The notes: generated by a model not told the origin, from the sequence alone. Numbered from the stretch's first letter, positions 6,513 to 14,518 are shown. The stretch is DNA of 26,974 nucleotides from an uncultured bacterium (GCA_900551915.1 URXT01000025.1:1-26974), one strand, 5' to 3'. Made by a program: numbers and translations.

Positions 6513-7220
6513 ATGAAAATTTTTTTAGTTGGATTTTGTTAATATTTCTAAGGCGTTTACAATGTCGGAAGTTTTGATAACGCTGGTTGTTGTAGGTGTG
6601 GTTGCCGCAATGACTCTGCCATCATTAAATAGTAAAATAAATCTGAGTCAGTATATCACACAGCTTAAAGTTAGTTATTCGATATTATCTCAGGCACATT
6701 CGGCTTTGATTACGGAATATGGTACTTTTCAAGCAAGTATTATTGATTGCACCGGAGCCCAACGCCATAATTGTTTTCGTGATACTTTTGCAAAAAAATT
6801 TAAAGTGTTAAAATCTGTGATGAACCTTATATTAAAGATGATGTCAAAAGCAGTTGTTTTGCTGACTTTGATAAAATTAAGCTTTTAAACGGTTCGCCTG
6901 CAACCTCTAATTACTTAAACAATTCCGCTGCTACAATGATTGTTCCTAACGGAAGCACACTTCTTTTTTGGTTGGATGATGCTTCTTGTAAATTTAACTA
7001 TAATGGCTATTTTAATTATGACAGGTGCGGATGGGTTACAATTGATGTAAATGGCCCTAAAAATCCCAATAAATTCGGCATTGATATTTATGTTTTTTAT
7101 ATAATGGAGGATGCTGTTAAACCTCTTGCTTATGAATACTTAGTTGAGTATCTCCAAAATGGGGACTGTACACCTGATAGTAATGGTTACAGCTGTTCGA
7201 GCATTTATGTTTTGAAATAA
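6513..7220 (+). pseudogene. Type IV pilin-like gene with two frameshifts
   Basis: A GGAGGGAG ribosome site sits just before ATG 6513, but that frame stops after nine codons. One base shift later (TTG 6529 onward) the frame encodes a prepilin signal, SKA-FTMSEVLITL with Glu at +5 and a hydrophobic helix ending TLPSL. This frame ends at 6888, but near 6813-6820 (AAAA tract) the -1 frame takes over and reads CDEPYIKDD... SCFADFDKIKLLNGSPATSN and on to a Cys-containing C-terminus (GCWVTIDVNGP-like region, DRCGW...VTIDVNGP) ending at 7220. Restoring one A would fuse the two parts into a normal pseudopilin of about 230 residues. Either a decayed gene, a phase-variable gene at homopolymers (T7 and A4 tracts), or two assembly errors. 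TTG at 6529 as a real start would remove the first shift but has no nearby ribosome site. Confidence 0.75.
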
Positions 7221-7253
7221 ATAACTAATTTCCTAAAATGTTATAAAAAGTAC

Positions 7254-7282
7254 TTGCTTTTTTTCGTAAATTAGGTTAATAT
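7254..7282 (+). promoter_or_regulatory. Possible promoter of the rpaB-like gene
   Basis: TTGCTT (7254-7259), 17-nt spacer and TAATAT (7277-7282) resemble a sigma-70 promoter. It would give a 5' leader of about 88 nt before ATG 7378, which is preceded by AAGGAAAAG. The region 7221-7377 holds nothing else I recognise. Confidence 0.4.
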
Positions 7283-7377
7283 ATCGTTATAAAAATTTAA
7301 AAAAGTATATATTTTGTAATATTATATATGTTTTTATTGAGGTGTTAGATTTATTTAAGTAAGGAAAAGAAAAAATT

Positions 7378-8127
7378 ATGACTGAAAATGCCGAATTGCA
7401 AAATGAAACAGAAGATCGTCAAAGGATTCTGCTTGCAGATGACGAGGCCAGTATCAGACGGATTTTGGAAACACGTTTGAAAATGGCAGGCTACGACGTT
7501 TATACCGCAGCTGATGGTGAAGAAGCCGTGGCTGCATTTAATAAATATAACCCGGATTTAGTGGTTTTGGATGTTATGATGCCAAAAATGGATGGTTACG
7601 GTGTAACACGTGAAATTAGACGGACTGCTGATGTCCCGATTATTATTCTTACTGCATTGGGCGATGTTTCAGAAAGAATTACAGGACTTGAACTAGGCGC
7701 TGATGATTATGTTATCAAACCCTTCTCGCCAAAAGAACTTGAAGCACGTGTAAAAGCTGTTTTAAGACGTACAAATAATCGTGAAACAGTAACACCGTCA
7801 GGTAAAGTTACTAAAAATGTTATTACAACAGGCAATATAAAAATTGATACTGCACGTCGTCAGGTTTTCCGCAAAAATGAAAGAATTCGTCTTACAGGAA
7901 TGGAATTCAGCTTGCTTGAACTTCTTGTAAATAATTCAGGCCAGGCATTTTCAAGAAACGAAATACTACAGCATGTTTGGGCTTATCCGCCGGATCATCG
8001 TATTGATACCCGTGTTGTTGATGTTCATATTTCACGTCTTCGTTCTAAACTTGAAACAGACCCTGCAAATCCGGAATTAATTCTTACAGCACGTGGAATT
8101 GGTTACATGTTTCAAAGAATAAGTTAA
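7378..8127 (+). CDS. OmpR/PhoB-family response regulator, RpaB-like
   Basis: A 249-residue two-component response regulator. Receiver domain at about residues 15-130: acidic pocket DD(21-22), phospho-acceptor D65 in LVVLDVMMPKMDGYGV, and conserved TALGD and VIKPFSPKELEARV. The winged-helix DNA-binding domain spans about 145-247 (LTGMEFSLLELLVNNSGQAFSR, RVVDVHISRLRSKLE, RGIGYMF). The receiver, including ASIRRILETRL and DVSERITGLELGADDYV, matches the cyanobacterial regulator RpaB very closely; in photosynthetic cyanobacteria RpaB controls high-light genes with kinase NblS. Here the organism appears non-photosynthetic, so the role must differ. No histidine kinase is adjacent. Single-gene unit closed by a terminator at 8153-8180. 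Confidence 0.92.
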   Translation: MTENAELQNETEDRQRILLADDEASIRRILETRLKMAGYDVYTAADGEEAVAAFNKYNPDLVVLDVMMPKMDGYGVTREIRRTADVPIIILTALGDVSERITGLELGADDYVIKPFSPKELEARVKAVLRRTNNRETVTPSGKVTKNVITTGNIKIDTARRQVFRKNERIRLTGMEFSLLELLVNNSGQAFSRNEILQHVWAYPPDHRIDTRVVDVHISRLRSKLETDPANPELILTARGIGYMFQRIS

Positions 8128-8152
8128 ATTTTTCTGCATTATATAAACTAAT

Positions 8153-8180
8153 AAAAAGCTCCTTTAAAAAGGGGCTTTTT
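8153..8180 (+). terminator. Rho-independent terminator after response regulator
   Basis: AAAAAGC-t-CC / GG-g-GCTTTTT hairpin with A/T-rich loop, ending in a T run, 25 nt after the stop codon of the rpaB-like gene. Confidence 0.85.
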
Positions 8181-8262
8181 CAGTTTATATATATAAAATT
8201 TGTTTCTAAAAGTTCTAGACAAAAAATATTTTCATGTTATTATAAAAAAGTACTCAATTGAT

Positions 8263-8339
8263 GGCGCCTGTCGTCAAGCGGTTAAGACCTCGGATTGTGG
8301 TTCCGATATGCATGGGTTCGAATCCCATCAGGCGCCCCA
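8263..8339 (+). tRNA. tRNA-His (GTG)
   Basis: Full cloverleaf. The acceptor stem GCGCCTG/CAGGCGC is perfect, with an extra 5' G at 8263 (G-1) opposite C73, the hallmark of tRNA-His. Anticodon stem TCGGA/TCCGA with loop TTGTGGT gives anticodon GTG. The T arm has GGTTCGAATCC. CCA is encoded (8337-8339). Confidence 0.97.
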
Positions 8340-8358
8340 TTTAATAAATTTGCATTCT

Positions 8359-8892
8359 ATGAATAATGATAAAAATGATTTAAAAGACCTATCGTCTGGG
8401 TGTGAGACTGATAAAGATTCTTATATAAGTTTTTCAAGAGTCTGGATTATTGTTTCCTGTGTCGCAGTTCTTCTGATAACGGCTTTTTTAGCATTTAGTT
8501 TTGAGAATGTTTTAAATCACTTAAAAACATACTCTGAAAAATCCTTTGTTAGAGAACATAAAAAACAGTCTTCTAAGATGAAAATTACTTCAGAAGGTCC
8601 TGATTTCGGGCCATATATGAGGAACTTGCAAAACAATATTAAAGCAAACTGGAATCCCCCTAGATATAAAGAAAGTAAACATGTGATGCTGCTATTCACT
8701 ATTGCTAAAAATGGAGACTTGCTTCATCATAAAGTTTTGACTTCTTCTGGAGATTCGCAGATGGACAATGCTGCCGTAGAGGCTTTGCTTAAAACTGCGC
8801 CATTTGAACCTTTACCTGAAGGCTATAATGGTAAATCAATTGATATTCAGTTTACATTTGATTACAATGTATTAAAAAACAAGGCAAAATAG
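8359..8892 (+). CDS. TonB-like membrane-anchored protein (TonB C-terminal domain)
   Basis: A 177-residue protein with a short cytoplasmic N-terminus, one membrane helix at about residues 27-47 (VWIIVSCVAVLLITAFLAF), a short basic spacer and a C-terminal TonB/TolA fold (YMRNLQNNIKANWNPP, LLFTIAKNGDLLHHKVLTSSG, DNAAVEALLKTAPFEPLPEG, DIQFTFDY). It lacks the long Pro-rich spacer of classical TonB, so it may not span a periplasm the same way; similar short TonB-C proteins are common in cyanobacteria-related genomes with unknown partners. It starts 19 nt after tRNA-His with no clear ribosome site, so it may be read from the tRNA transcript. An earlier in-frame start would run through the tRNA and is rejected. 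No ExbB/ExbD nearby. Confidence 0.85.
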   Translation: MNNDKNDLKDLSSGCETDKDSYISFSRVWIIVSCVAVLLITAFLAFSFENVLNHLKTYSEKSFVREHKKQSSKMKITSEGPDFGPYMRNLQNNIKANWNPPRYKESKHVMLLFTIAKNGDLLHHKVLTSSGDSQMDNAAVEALLKTAPFEPLPEGYNGKSIDIQFTFDYNVLKNKAK

Positions 8893-8925
8893 GCAAATTT
8901 TTATTTGTTTTGTTTTTACTTGTGT

Positions 8926-9555
8926 ATGCAAAACAATTCTATAACATTTACGTCCAATATAAAATTTGTAAGCCGTTCGGCTTTTGATTTGATTAAAGGC
9001 GGCGACCGTATCGGATATAAACATAATGAACCTAATTTGATGAAAGCTAAGGAATTTTATTCCGAACAAATCAGAACCTGCACAGGCGGCGGACTTGTAA
9101 ATCCCCTGAAAGAAGCTGAAGGTTTTCATTTATGGGATGATTATCAAAACGAGTTAGATTTTCATGATATTTTAGTAAAAATGTTCAGGTTCGTAAAAAA
9201 TCCTGAGCACGGGCTTCTGCTTGGAGGTAAAGATTTAACGGGAAATCCTTATTCAATGGAACAGTTTAGGAATTTGAAAAAAGCTTTTATACAAAGAGTT
9301 CCCCAGCTTTCACTGTTTGAAAAACACTTATATACGTATTCGGAAACACATTATAAGTATTCGCTAGACGATGACACATGGACTCTGTGTACAAATTACT
9401 GCAAAGACGCAAAATCAAAGCTTAACAGTGTCATAAGTGTTAATACATTAAAAAAATGCTTTGAAAAGATTAAAATAGCAGATAACGACCGTCTTTTTAT
9501 AGGGAAAAAAGAAATTTTGAAAAAAGATTATCCGGAATTCTGGGCAGAGAATTAG
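8926..9555 (+). CDS. Hypothetical protein with N-terminal ITFTSNIKF motif
   Basis: A 209-residue protein of unknown function. No signal peptide, membrane helix or recognised domain. It begins MQNNSITFTSNIKFVS, one of several proteins in the window with a short [TS]-x-F-x-G/S motif in the first 20 residues. The body is mixed alpha/beta with a central Gly-rich stretch (TCTGGGLVNPLKEAEGFHLWDD) and HGLLLGGKDLTGNPYSMEQF. ATG 8926 is preferred over an upstream alternative at 8905 because the motif then sits at the usual distance from the start; no ribosome site supports either. It follows the TonB-like gene by 33 nt in the same direction. Confidence 0.75.
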   Translation: MQNNSITFTSNIKFVSRSAFDLIKGGDRIGYKHNEPNLMKAKEFYSEQIRTCTGGGLVNPLKEAEGFHLWDDYQNELDFHDILVKMFRFVKNPEHGLLLGGKDLTGNPYSMEQFRNLKKAFIQRVPQLSLFEKHLYTYSETHYKYSLDDDTWTLCTNYCKDAKSKLNSVISVNTLKKCFEKIKIADNDRLFIGKKEILKKDYPEFWAEN

Positions 9556-9590
9556 CCTTATTTACGGATTTTATATTTATTTTGGTCAGA

Positions 9591-9596
9591 TAGAAT
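9591..9596 (+). promoter_or_regulatory. -10 TAGAAT placed for leaderless DUF488 gene
   Basis: TAGAAT ends exactly 6 nt before ATG 9603, and no Shine-Dalgarno is present. Same spacing as at the other candidate leaderless starts. Confidence 0.45.
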
Positions 9597-9602
9597 TTCA
9601 GT

Positions 9603-9956
9603 ATGACAATTCTTAAAATAAAAAGAGTTTATGAAGCGCCGGAAAAATCAGACGGTATAAGAATTCTTGTTGACAGGCTTTGGCCGCGTGGTATTTCGAA
9701 AACACGTGCAGATGTTAAATTCTGGTATAAAGATATTGCGCCATCTGCAAATCTTCGGGAATGGTTTAACCATGATGAAAAAAAGTTCAAAGAATTTTCT
9801 AATAAATATGATGAGGAATTAAAAAACAATATATATGTTGACAAAATCAGGCGGATTTTAAATCGTAGAAATGTAACACTCATTTACGCGGCTAAAGATG
9901 AGAAAATTAATCATGCGGCTGTTTTAAAAGAGTATATTGAAGATAAGCAAGATTAG
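9603..9956 (+). CDS. DUF488 family protein
   Basis: A 117-residue DUF488 protein (YeaO-like). Signature features: KRVYEAPEKSDGIRILVDRLWPRGISK, then KFWYKDIAPSANLREWFNHD, a helix KKFKEFSNKYDEEL, and VTLIYAAKDEKINHAAVLKEYI. The family is small, cytoplasmic and without an agreed biochemical function; conserved Asp/Arg residues suggest an enzyme or nucleic-acid-linked role. No ribosome site; a TAGAAT 6 nt upstream suggests leaderless transcription. It converges on an exonuclease gene with a 5-nt gap. Confidence 0.92.
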   Translation: MTILKIKRVYEAPEKSDGIRILVDRLWPRGISKTRADVKFWYKDIAPSANLREWFNHDEKKFKEFSNKYDEELKNNIYVDKIRRILNRRNVTLIYAAKDEKINHAAVLKEYIEDKQD

Positions 9957-9961
9957 AAAAT

Positions 9962-10507
9962 TTATGAACAAATTTGTTTAATGTTTTTGTAAATTTCATA
10001 AGTAATTAAGCAGTCGTTCAAAGCTCTGTGGTGGCCTTTAGTGCTTACATTAAAGTATTCTGCTACGGTTTTTAGTCTGTGGCTTGGAAGATGGGTCATA
10101 TATTTTCTTGAAAGTCTCATTGTGTCTAATTTTTGATTGAAAAACTCTTTTTTAAAATGTTTAAAAAGGTTGTGTCTTATAAAACGCAGGTCAAAACTTA
10201 TATTATGGCCGAGCAGAACATCTTGCGAGATAAATTCCATAAATTCCGGCAAAACAGAGGTTATATCAGGTGCATTTTCAACCATTTCGTTTGATATGCC
10301 TGTAAGATTTTTAATAAATGAATTTATATGACCGTTAGGCTTGACAAGTGATGAGAATTTGTCCGTAATAATCCCATTTCTAACACGGATTGCAGAAAGT
10401 TCAATAATTTCGTTTTTTTCGCATGATAATCCGGTTGTTTCAATATCAATTACAGTAAAATCTTCTATAAAATCAATATTATCAATGCTCAATAAATTTT
10501 CATCCAT
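9962..10507 (-). CDS. DEDDh 3'-5' exonuclease (DnaQ/PolC epsilon-like)
   Basis: A 181-residue exonuclease of the DEDDh family. ExoI motif VIDIETTG (D21, E23), ExoII LLGHNISFDLRFI with its Asp, and ExoIII HRALNDCLITYEIY with His and Asp five residues apart are all present, so the two-metal site is complete. Such proteins act as the proofreading epsilon subunit or as free RNases/DNases; this one is short and lacks a polymerase-binding tail that I can recognise, so a stand-alone role is as likely. No ribosome site precedes the ATG; TATGAT lies exactly 6 nt upstream (10514-10519 on this strand). Confidence 0.9.
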   Translation of the reverse strand: MDENLLSIDNIDFIEDFTVIDIETTGLSCEKNEIIELSAIRVRNGIITDKFSSLVKPNGHINSFIKNLTGISNEMVENAPDITSVLPEFMEFISQDVLLGHNISFDLRFIRHNLFKHFKKEFFNQKLDTMRLSRKYMTHLPSHRLKTVAEYFNVSTKGHHRALNDCLITYEIYKNIKQICS

Positions 10508-10513
10508 AATAAT

Positions 10514-10519
10514 ATCATA
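10514..10519 (-). promoter_or_regulatory. -10 TATGAT placed for leaderless exonuclease gene
   Basis: TATGAT on the minus strand, 6 nt before the ATG at 10507; the spacer ATTATT has no Shine-Dalgarno. Confidence 0.4.
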
Positions 10520-10525
10520 ATACTA

Positions 10526-11008
10526 TTAATATATTATTTTATCCAGAGCTGCGCTTTCAGCTTCAGAAATTTTTAATCTAAGATAATTTTCAAATGTTTC
10601 AAGTTTTTGGCGAAGTTTTTTACTGAAGAATATACTATGATGAGCTTCTTCTTTCAGTGTTTGATATTCCTTTTCACTAATTCTATATGTGAGAGAATCA
10701 ATCCTTCCATTTTTGCGCATATTAATTGCTTTGTTTTGTATAGGAGTTACGATAAAGCATATTTTTTCTCTCAAACTAAGTTCCGGAAATTCTTTAGTTT
10801 GAACTTCAATCGATTTTTTCGGAAATCCTTTCGCACTTACAGTAAAAGAATCTAAATTTTGCATTGCAATTTCATTTATGAAATTGATGAATTTCCAATC
10901 TCCATGCTTACAACAATGAATTGGTTTAGTTACGTGGTGTCCGATATGTGAATATAAACTACCTGTAAATTTTGTGTTATCTATTTTTTGATATTGATTA
11001 AGCTGCAT
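10526..11008 (-). CDS. Hypothetical protein with N-terminal NTKFTG motif
   Basis: A 160-residue protein of unknown function. The N-terminus MQLNQYQKIDNTKFTGSLYS carries the F-x-G motif seen in other orphan proteins here. A His/Cys-rich segment follows (HIGHHVTKPIHCCKHGDW, about residues 22-39), a possible metal site. The C-terminal half is predicted helical and charged (SEKEYQTLKEEAHHSIFFSKKLRQKLETFENYLRL). A good ribosome site, AAGGAG, lies 4 nt before the ATG. It is upstream of the exonuclease gene in the same direction, 18 nt apart, but that gene seems to have its own promoter. Confidence 0.75.
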   Translation of the reverse strand: MQLNQYQKIDNTKFTGSLYSHIGHHVTKPIHCCKHGDWKFINFINEIAMQNLDSFTVSAKGFPKKSIEVQTKEFPELSLREKICFIVTPIQNKAINMRKNGRIDSLTYRISEKEYQTLKEEAHHSIFFSKKLRQKLETFENYLRLKISEAESAALDKIIY

Positions 11009-11084
11009 ATAAACTCCTTGTCAATATCTAAAACTGCAAAATAAGATTTTTTGCTATTATGAATAAAAATTTTTACATAATATA

Positions 11085-11783
11085 TTAACCAATTACAGAT
11101 TGTGTTTTTAAGTAAAACTGGCTTCTGTCAAGCTGATTAAAATCAGTTATAATTTCGCCGACAGAAGGCATGTTTTCATAAAGTTCAACCGGTTCCATTG
11201 AGGCCATCGCAATAATTTTTCCGATACCTGCATTTTCGGCCGCATTAATCCCTGATACCGCGTCTTCAACCACAATACAGTCTTTCGGGTCAAGTCTGAG
11301 GTTTTGCGCAGCAATAAGGTAAATATCGGGAGCCGGTTTCCCCGGAATTTTGCCGTTTGCGTAAACTATTTTGTCTATGTCAAACCATTTTTTAAGATTA
11401 AATTGTTCAATATAAAATTCAACATTTTCAATTCCGGACATTGTTGCAATTGTATGCGGAATATCGTTTTCACAGAGGAAATCCAAAAATTCTTCTGCAT
11501 GAGGCGCAAGTTTTAGATTGTCTCCTTCTTTTCTGCACATCTCGCGGTAAACAGCTTCCTTTTCCAATCCGAGCTTATTTACCAGTTCCGGGTCAGGCTT
11601 TTTGCCGATTGCGTAAGCTATGATATCTTCATTTGTCCGCCCGAACATATAATCACGCATTTCCTCATCTGTGAAAGGCGTTCCTCTAAGCTGTTTTGAA
11701 TACTCGCGCCAGGCTTCAAGGTGTTTCTCGGAGTCAAACAATAAAGTTCCGTTAAAATCGAAAATTATTCCTTTGTATTTCAT
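11085..11783 (-). CDS. HAD-superfamily hydrolase, beta-phosphoglucomutase-like
   Basis: A 232-residue subfamily IA HAD protein. Motif I is FDFNGTL (D9 nucleophile), a helical cap follows, then motif II TIATMSG, motif III Lys in GKIPGKPAPDIYLIAA, and motif IV IVVEDAVSGINAAENAG. It probably dephosphorylates, or isomerises, a small sugar phosphate. Odd: the residue two after the nucleophile is Asn (N11), where phosphatases and mutases normally have the acid/base Asp. FDFNGT variants occur in this superfamily, but the change may alter or lower phosphatase activity. AAGGGA ribosome site before the ATG. The TPR-protein gene lies 27 nt upstream in the same direction. Confidence 0.88.
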   Translation of the reverse strand: MKYKGIIFDFNGTLLFDSEKHLEAWREYSKQLRGTPFTDEEMRDYMFGRTNEDIIAYAIGKKPDPELVNKLGLEKEAVYREMCRKEGDNLKLAPHAEEFLDFLCENDIPHTIATMSGIENVEFYIEQFNLKKWFDIDKIVYANGKIPGKPAPDIYLIAAQNLRLDPKDCIVVEDAVSGINAAENAGIGKIIAMASMEPVELYENMPSVGEIITDFNQLDRSQFYLKTQSVIG

Positions 11784-11810
11784 AATGTCCCTTTTAATTT
11801 TATTATTTTA

Positions 11811-12401
11811 TTAAATTTTATTTTCCATCAGCTTATTATAGATTTGAAGATATGCTTCAGCATCTTTTTGTTTGCCGAGTTTTTTATAAACATAGGCTAG
11901 ATTGTAATGAAAATCCGGTTCTGCATTTTTAAAATAAATAGCGTCAAGAAAAGCGTTTCTTGCCTGTTTATATTTTCCTAATTTGATATATGCACAGCCC
12001 ATGTTGTAATATGCGTATGCATAATCATCTTTAAGCTTCAAAACCTTTTTATATTGTTCAATTGCCATGTTTGGTTTGTTATCTTCAAGGTATGAATTGC
12101 CCAAATTGTAGTATGCTTTATAAAATTTCGCATCTTTTAATATTGCCTGGGTATACATAAAAACAGCATCATCATTTCTTCCCTTATCTTGAAGAATGTT
12201 TCCTAATAAAAGCCAGTTTTCTGCTGTTCTGTCATTTTCGGGAATTGAAATCAGCAGGTCAAAACTTTCTGAAATATTGTTATCTGCATATAAGAGTTTT
12301 GCCTGCTCGGCTTTCGTTTCCGCTGTATTTGCAGCTTCCTCCGCCAACGCCGGAAGAATTGTTAAAAATGCTGACATGATTAAAACTAAAAATCTTTTCA
12401 T
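11811..12401 (-). CDS. Secreted/periplasmic TPR-repeat protein
   Basis: About 196 residues from the ATG at 12401. This start gives a clean signal peptide, MKRFLVLIMSAFLTILPALAEE, with cleavage expected after ALA; an upstream in-frame ATG (12437) would bury it. Then about four tetratricopeptide repeats: ENWLLLGNILQDKGRNDDAVFMYTQAI, AYYNLGNSYLEDNKPNMAIEQYKKVL, AYYNMGCAYIKLGKYKQARNAFLDAI and HYNLAYVYKKLGKQKDAEAYL. It is an extracytoplasmic scaffold, partner unknown. TATAAT on this strand (12408-12413) ends 6 nt before the ATG and there is no ribosome site, so the mRNA is probably leaderless. Confidence 0.87.
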   Translation of the reverse strand: MKRFLVLIMSAFLTILPALAEEAANTAETKAEQAKLLYADNNISESFDLLISIPENDRTAENWLLLGNILQDKGRNDDAVFMYTQAILKDAKFYKAYYNLGNSYLEDNKPNMAIEQYKKVLKLKDDYAYAYYNMGCAYIKLGKYKQARNAFLDAIYFKNAEPDFHYNLAYVYKKLGKQKDAEAYLQIYNKLMENKI

Positions 12402-12407
12402 AACGAC

Positions 12408-12413
12408 ATTATA
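12408..12413 (-). promoter_or_regulatory. -10 TATAAT placed for leaderless TPR gene
   Basis: Consensus TATAAT on the minus strand, 6 nt from the ATG at 12401. It supports the 12401 start over 12437, since the longer reading would not be transcribed in full from it. Confidence 0.5.
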
Positions 12414-12443
12414 TGCGAAATTGAAAAATTTATCCATAAATAT

Positions 12444-12626
12444 TTGACTTCTTAAAAAAACAGATAATAATGTTGGTGATGTCTCTTTTACTGATATAGT
12501 TCCCGTTCCTCACTCCTTTCAAAAAAAAGAGGGGCGGGAATTCTTTAAGTTCACAGCTTTGTCAAAATCTTTAAATAAAAACATGCCGCAAAATTGTCAA
12601 AATGACCTTTGCGGCTGTTCTTTTAT
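12444..12626 (+). ncRNA. Candidate small RNA, unknown family
   Basis: Between divergent TPR and convergent typA there is no ORF, but on the plus strand a possible promoter (TTGACT 12444-12449 with TAATGT 12468-12473, 18-nt spacer) precedes a 12-bp hairpin, TTCCCGTTCCTC (12500-12511) with GAGGGGCGGGAA (12529-12540, two G-U pairs), and then the GCCGCAAA/TTTGCGGC hairpin with a downstream TTCTTTTAT. A transcript of about 150 nt would result. I could not match it to 6S, SRP or tmRNA. The last hairpin also serves typA on the other strand, so the RNA is only a possibility. Confidence 0.3.
12573..12626. terminator. Bidirectional terminator downstream of typA
   Basis: GCCGCAAA (12585-12592) and TTTGCGGC (12608-12615) form an 8-bp perfect stem; GTCA/TGAC inside the loop extends it. 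On the minus strand it is followed by ATGTTTTTATTT, 21 nt after the typA stop; on the plus strand by TGTTCTTTTAT. Confidence 0.8.
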
Positions 12627-12635
12627 ATTGTTGGA

Positions 12636-14447
12636 TTAATTATATATTTTCTTTGTTAAATCGGCTTTTCTGATTCTTACGTTTTGAGGAGTGATTTCAA
12701 CAAGTTCGTCATCAGCAATGTATTCCATACATTCTTCAAGCGTCATTTCTTTGTGTGCTTGAAGAGTTACCATAACATCTGCTGTTGCGCTTCTCATATT
12801 TGTAAGTTTTTTGGTCTTGCAAATGTTAACAACAATGTCCTGCGGCTTGTTGCATTCGCCGATAATCATTCCGCGGTAAACCTTTGTCTTAGGAGTTACA
12901 AAAAATACTCCGCGGTCTTCATATTGAGCTAGTGCGTAAGGAATAGCTTCGCCTTGTTCGTGCGCAATGATTGACCCGTTTCTCTGGCGGGGAATATCGC
13001 CTGCAAAAGGTCTGTAATGCAGGAAGGTGTGATACATAATACCTTCACCGCGTGTCATTCTGATGAATTCGCTTCGGAAGCCAATTAATCCGCGTGCAGG
13101 AATATGAAATGTCATTGTTGTTCTGCCTTTCGCATTATTCATTTCTTTCATTTCGGCTTTTCTGCCTGAAAGTCTGTCGATACAGCTTCCTGCACAATTT
13201 TCCGGTACATCAACGATTAAGTTTTCGTAAGGTTCGCAATGTTCACCGTTAATTGATTTGTAAATAACTTCCGGTTTTGAAACCTGAAATTCATATCCTT
13301 CACGGCGCATTGTTTCGATTAAAATTCCCAAATGGAGTTCGCCGCGGCCAGAAACTCTGAAAACATCAGTTGAATCAGTATCTTCAACCCGTAAACTTAC
13401 GTTCTTTTCAAGTTCATCGTAAAGTCTTTTTCTCAACTGGCGCGACGTTACAAATTTGCCTTCTGTTCCTGCAAAAGGACTGTCATTTACAGAAAAATTC
13501 ATCTGAAGCGTTGGTTCGTCAACCTTAATCAGCGGCAAAGGCCGCGGGTCAGCAGTTGAGCAGATGCTTTCACCGATTTGCACATCAGAAAATCCTGCAA
13601 TGCCGACGATGTCGCCTGCAAAAGCTTCTTCAATTTCAACTCTGCCAAGGTCATGGAAGCCGTATAACTTTGTGATTTTGCCGCGTTCCTGTGAGCCGTC
13701 GCCGTGAATTACGCAAACCTGTTCCTGTGACTTTACAGACCCGTTTTCAATTCTGCCGATTACAATTCTTCCTACATATTCGTTGTAATCAAGTGTGGTT
13801 GCTCTGAATTGGAAGGGCTTTGACGCATCGCCTGCCGGCGGCTGGATGTTTTCTAAAATAGAGTCCAAAAGCGGTATCATATCTTTTCTTTCATCATCCA
13901 AATCATTGATTGCAAAACCATTTAAACTGCTTGCAAATATAAACGGAAAATCTAGCAGCTCTTCATTGTCAGTTAATTCCGTAAACAGGTCAAAAACCTT
14001 ATCCAATGCTGTCAAAGGTTCAGCTGCGGGTTTGTCGATTTTATTAATAACTACTATGATTTTTAAACCTAATTCAAGCGCTTTTGACAAAACAAATCTT
14101 GTCTGAGGCATCGGCCCTTCTGCCGCATCAACGATTAAAAGTGCGCCGTCAACCATTCCAAGAACGCGTTCAACTTCGCCTCCGAAGTCTGCGTGTCCCG
14201 GTGTATCAACAACGTTAATTTTAGTGTTTTTATAGTTGATTGAAATGTTTTTTGAAAGAATTGTTATGCCTCGTTCTCTTTCGAGGTCGTTGCTGTCAAG
14301 AACTCTTTCCTGCACCTGCTGGTTTGCACGAAACGCACCGGCCTGCTTCAATAAACAATCGACAAGCGTTGTTTTGCCGTGGTCAACGTGAGCAATTATT
14401 GCAATATTTCTGATATTTTCGTTTTTATTTGTCATATTTTCCGCCAT
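12636..14447 (-). CDS. typA: Ribosome-associated GTPase TypA/BipA
   Basis: TypA/BipA, 603 residues, an EF-G-like translational GTPase that binds the 70S ribosome and aids 50S assembly, mainly under cold or stress. The GTP-binding domain shows G1 AHVDHGKTT (19-27), G2 ERGITI, G3 [14 protein letters not shown], and G4 NKID. Domain II ([22 protein letters not shown]), domain III and V segments ([31 protein letters not shown]), and the TypA-specific C-terminal domain ([22 protein letters not shown], [15 protein letters not shown]) are complete. No strong Shine-Dalgarno precedes ATG 14447; a second ATG at 14435 follows GGCGGAAAAT. It ends at a bidirectional terminator. Confidence 0.97.
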   Translation of the reverse strand: MAENMTNKNENIRNIAIIAHVDHGKTTLVDCLLKQAGAFRANQQVQERVLDSNDLERERGITILSKNISINYKNTKINVVDTPGHADFGGEVERVLGMVDGALLIVDAAEGPMPQTRFVLSKALELGLKIIVVINKIDKPAAEPLTALDKVFDLFTELTDNEELLDFPFIFASSLNGFAINDLDDERKDMIPLLDSILENIQPPAGDASKPFQFRATTLDYNEYVGRIVIGRIENGSVKSQEQVCVIHGDGSQERGKITKLYGFHDLGRVEIEEAFAGDIVGIAGFSDVQIGESICSTADPRPLPLIKVDEPTLQMNFSVNDSPFAGTEGKFVTSRQLRKRLYDELEKNVSLRVEDTDSTDVFRVSGRGELHLGILIETMRREGYEFQVSKPEVIYKSINGEHCEPYENLIVDVPENCAGSCIDRLSGRKAEMKEMNNAKGRTTMTFHIPARGLIGFRSEFIRMTRGEGIMYHTFLHYRPFAGDIPRQRNGSIIAHEQGEAIPYALAQYEDRGVFFVTPKTKVYRGMIIGECNKPQDIVVNICKTKKLTNMRSATADVMVTLQAHKEMTLEECMEYIADDELVEITPQNVRIRKADLTKKIYN

Positions 14448-14501
14448 TTATATTTTAAAAGTAACTTTTATTAAAAAACATCACACAAAAATTTTTGCGC
14501 T

Positions 14502-14518
14502 AGTGTATTTTTTACACT
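14502..14518. other. Perfect AGTGTA/TACACT inverted repeat in divergent typA / 14641 spacer
   Basis: AGTGTA-ttttt-TACACT in the 193-nt AT-rich spacer between typA and the divergent gene at 14641. It could be an operator or chance in AT-rich DNA; no regulator can be named. Confidence 0.25.

Noticed and set aside
7221..7377. HLR1 (RpaB-binding) site upstream of the rpaB-like gene
   Set aside because: Only TTA-rich half sites (GTTAAT, GTTATA) with the wrong spacing; no GTTACA pair.
8200..8358. Longer N-terminus of the TonB-like protein
   Set aside because: It would be translated through the tRNA-His gene; the ATG at 8359 gives a normal short N-terminus and membrane helix.
12498..12626. 6S RNA, SRP RNA or tmRNA in the typA/TPR gap
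   Set aside because: No SRP GGAAGCAGC-type motif, no tmRNA tag ORF or tRNA-like ends, and no long rod closing stem as in 6S; kept only as an unknown candidate.
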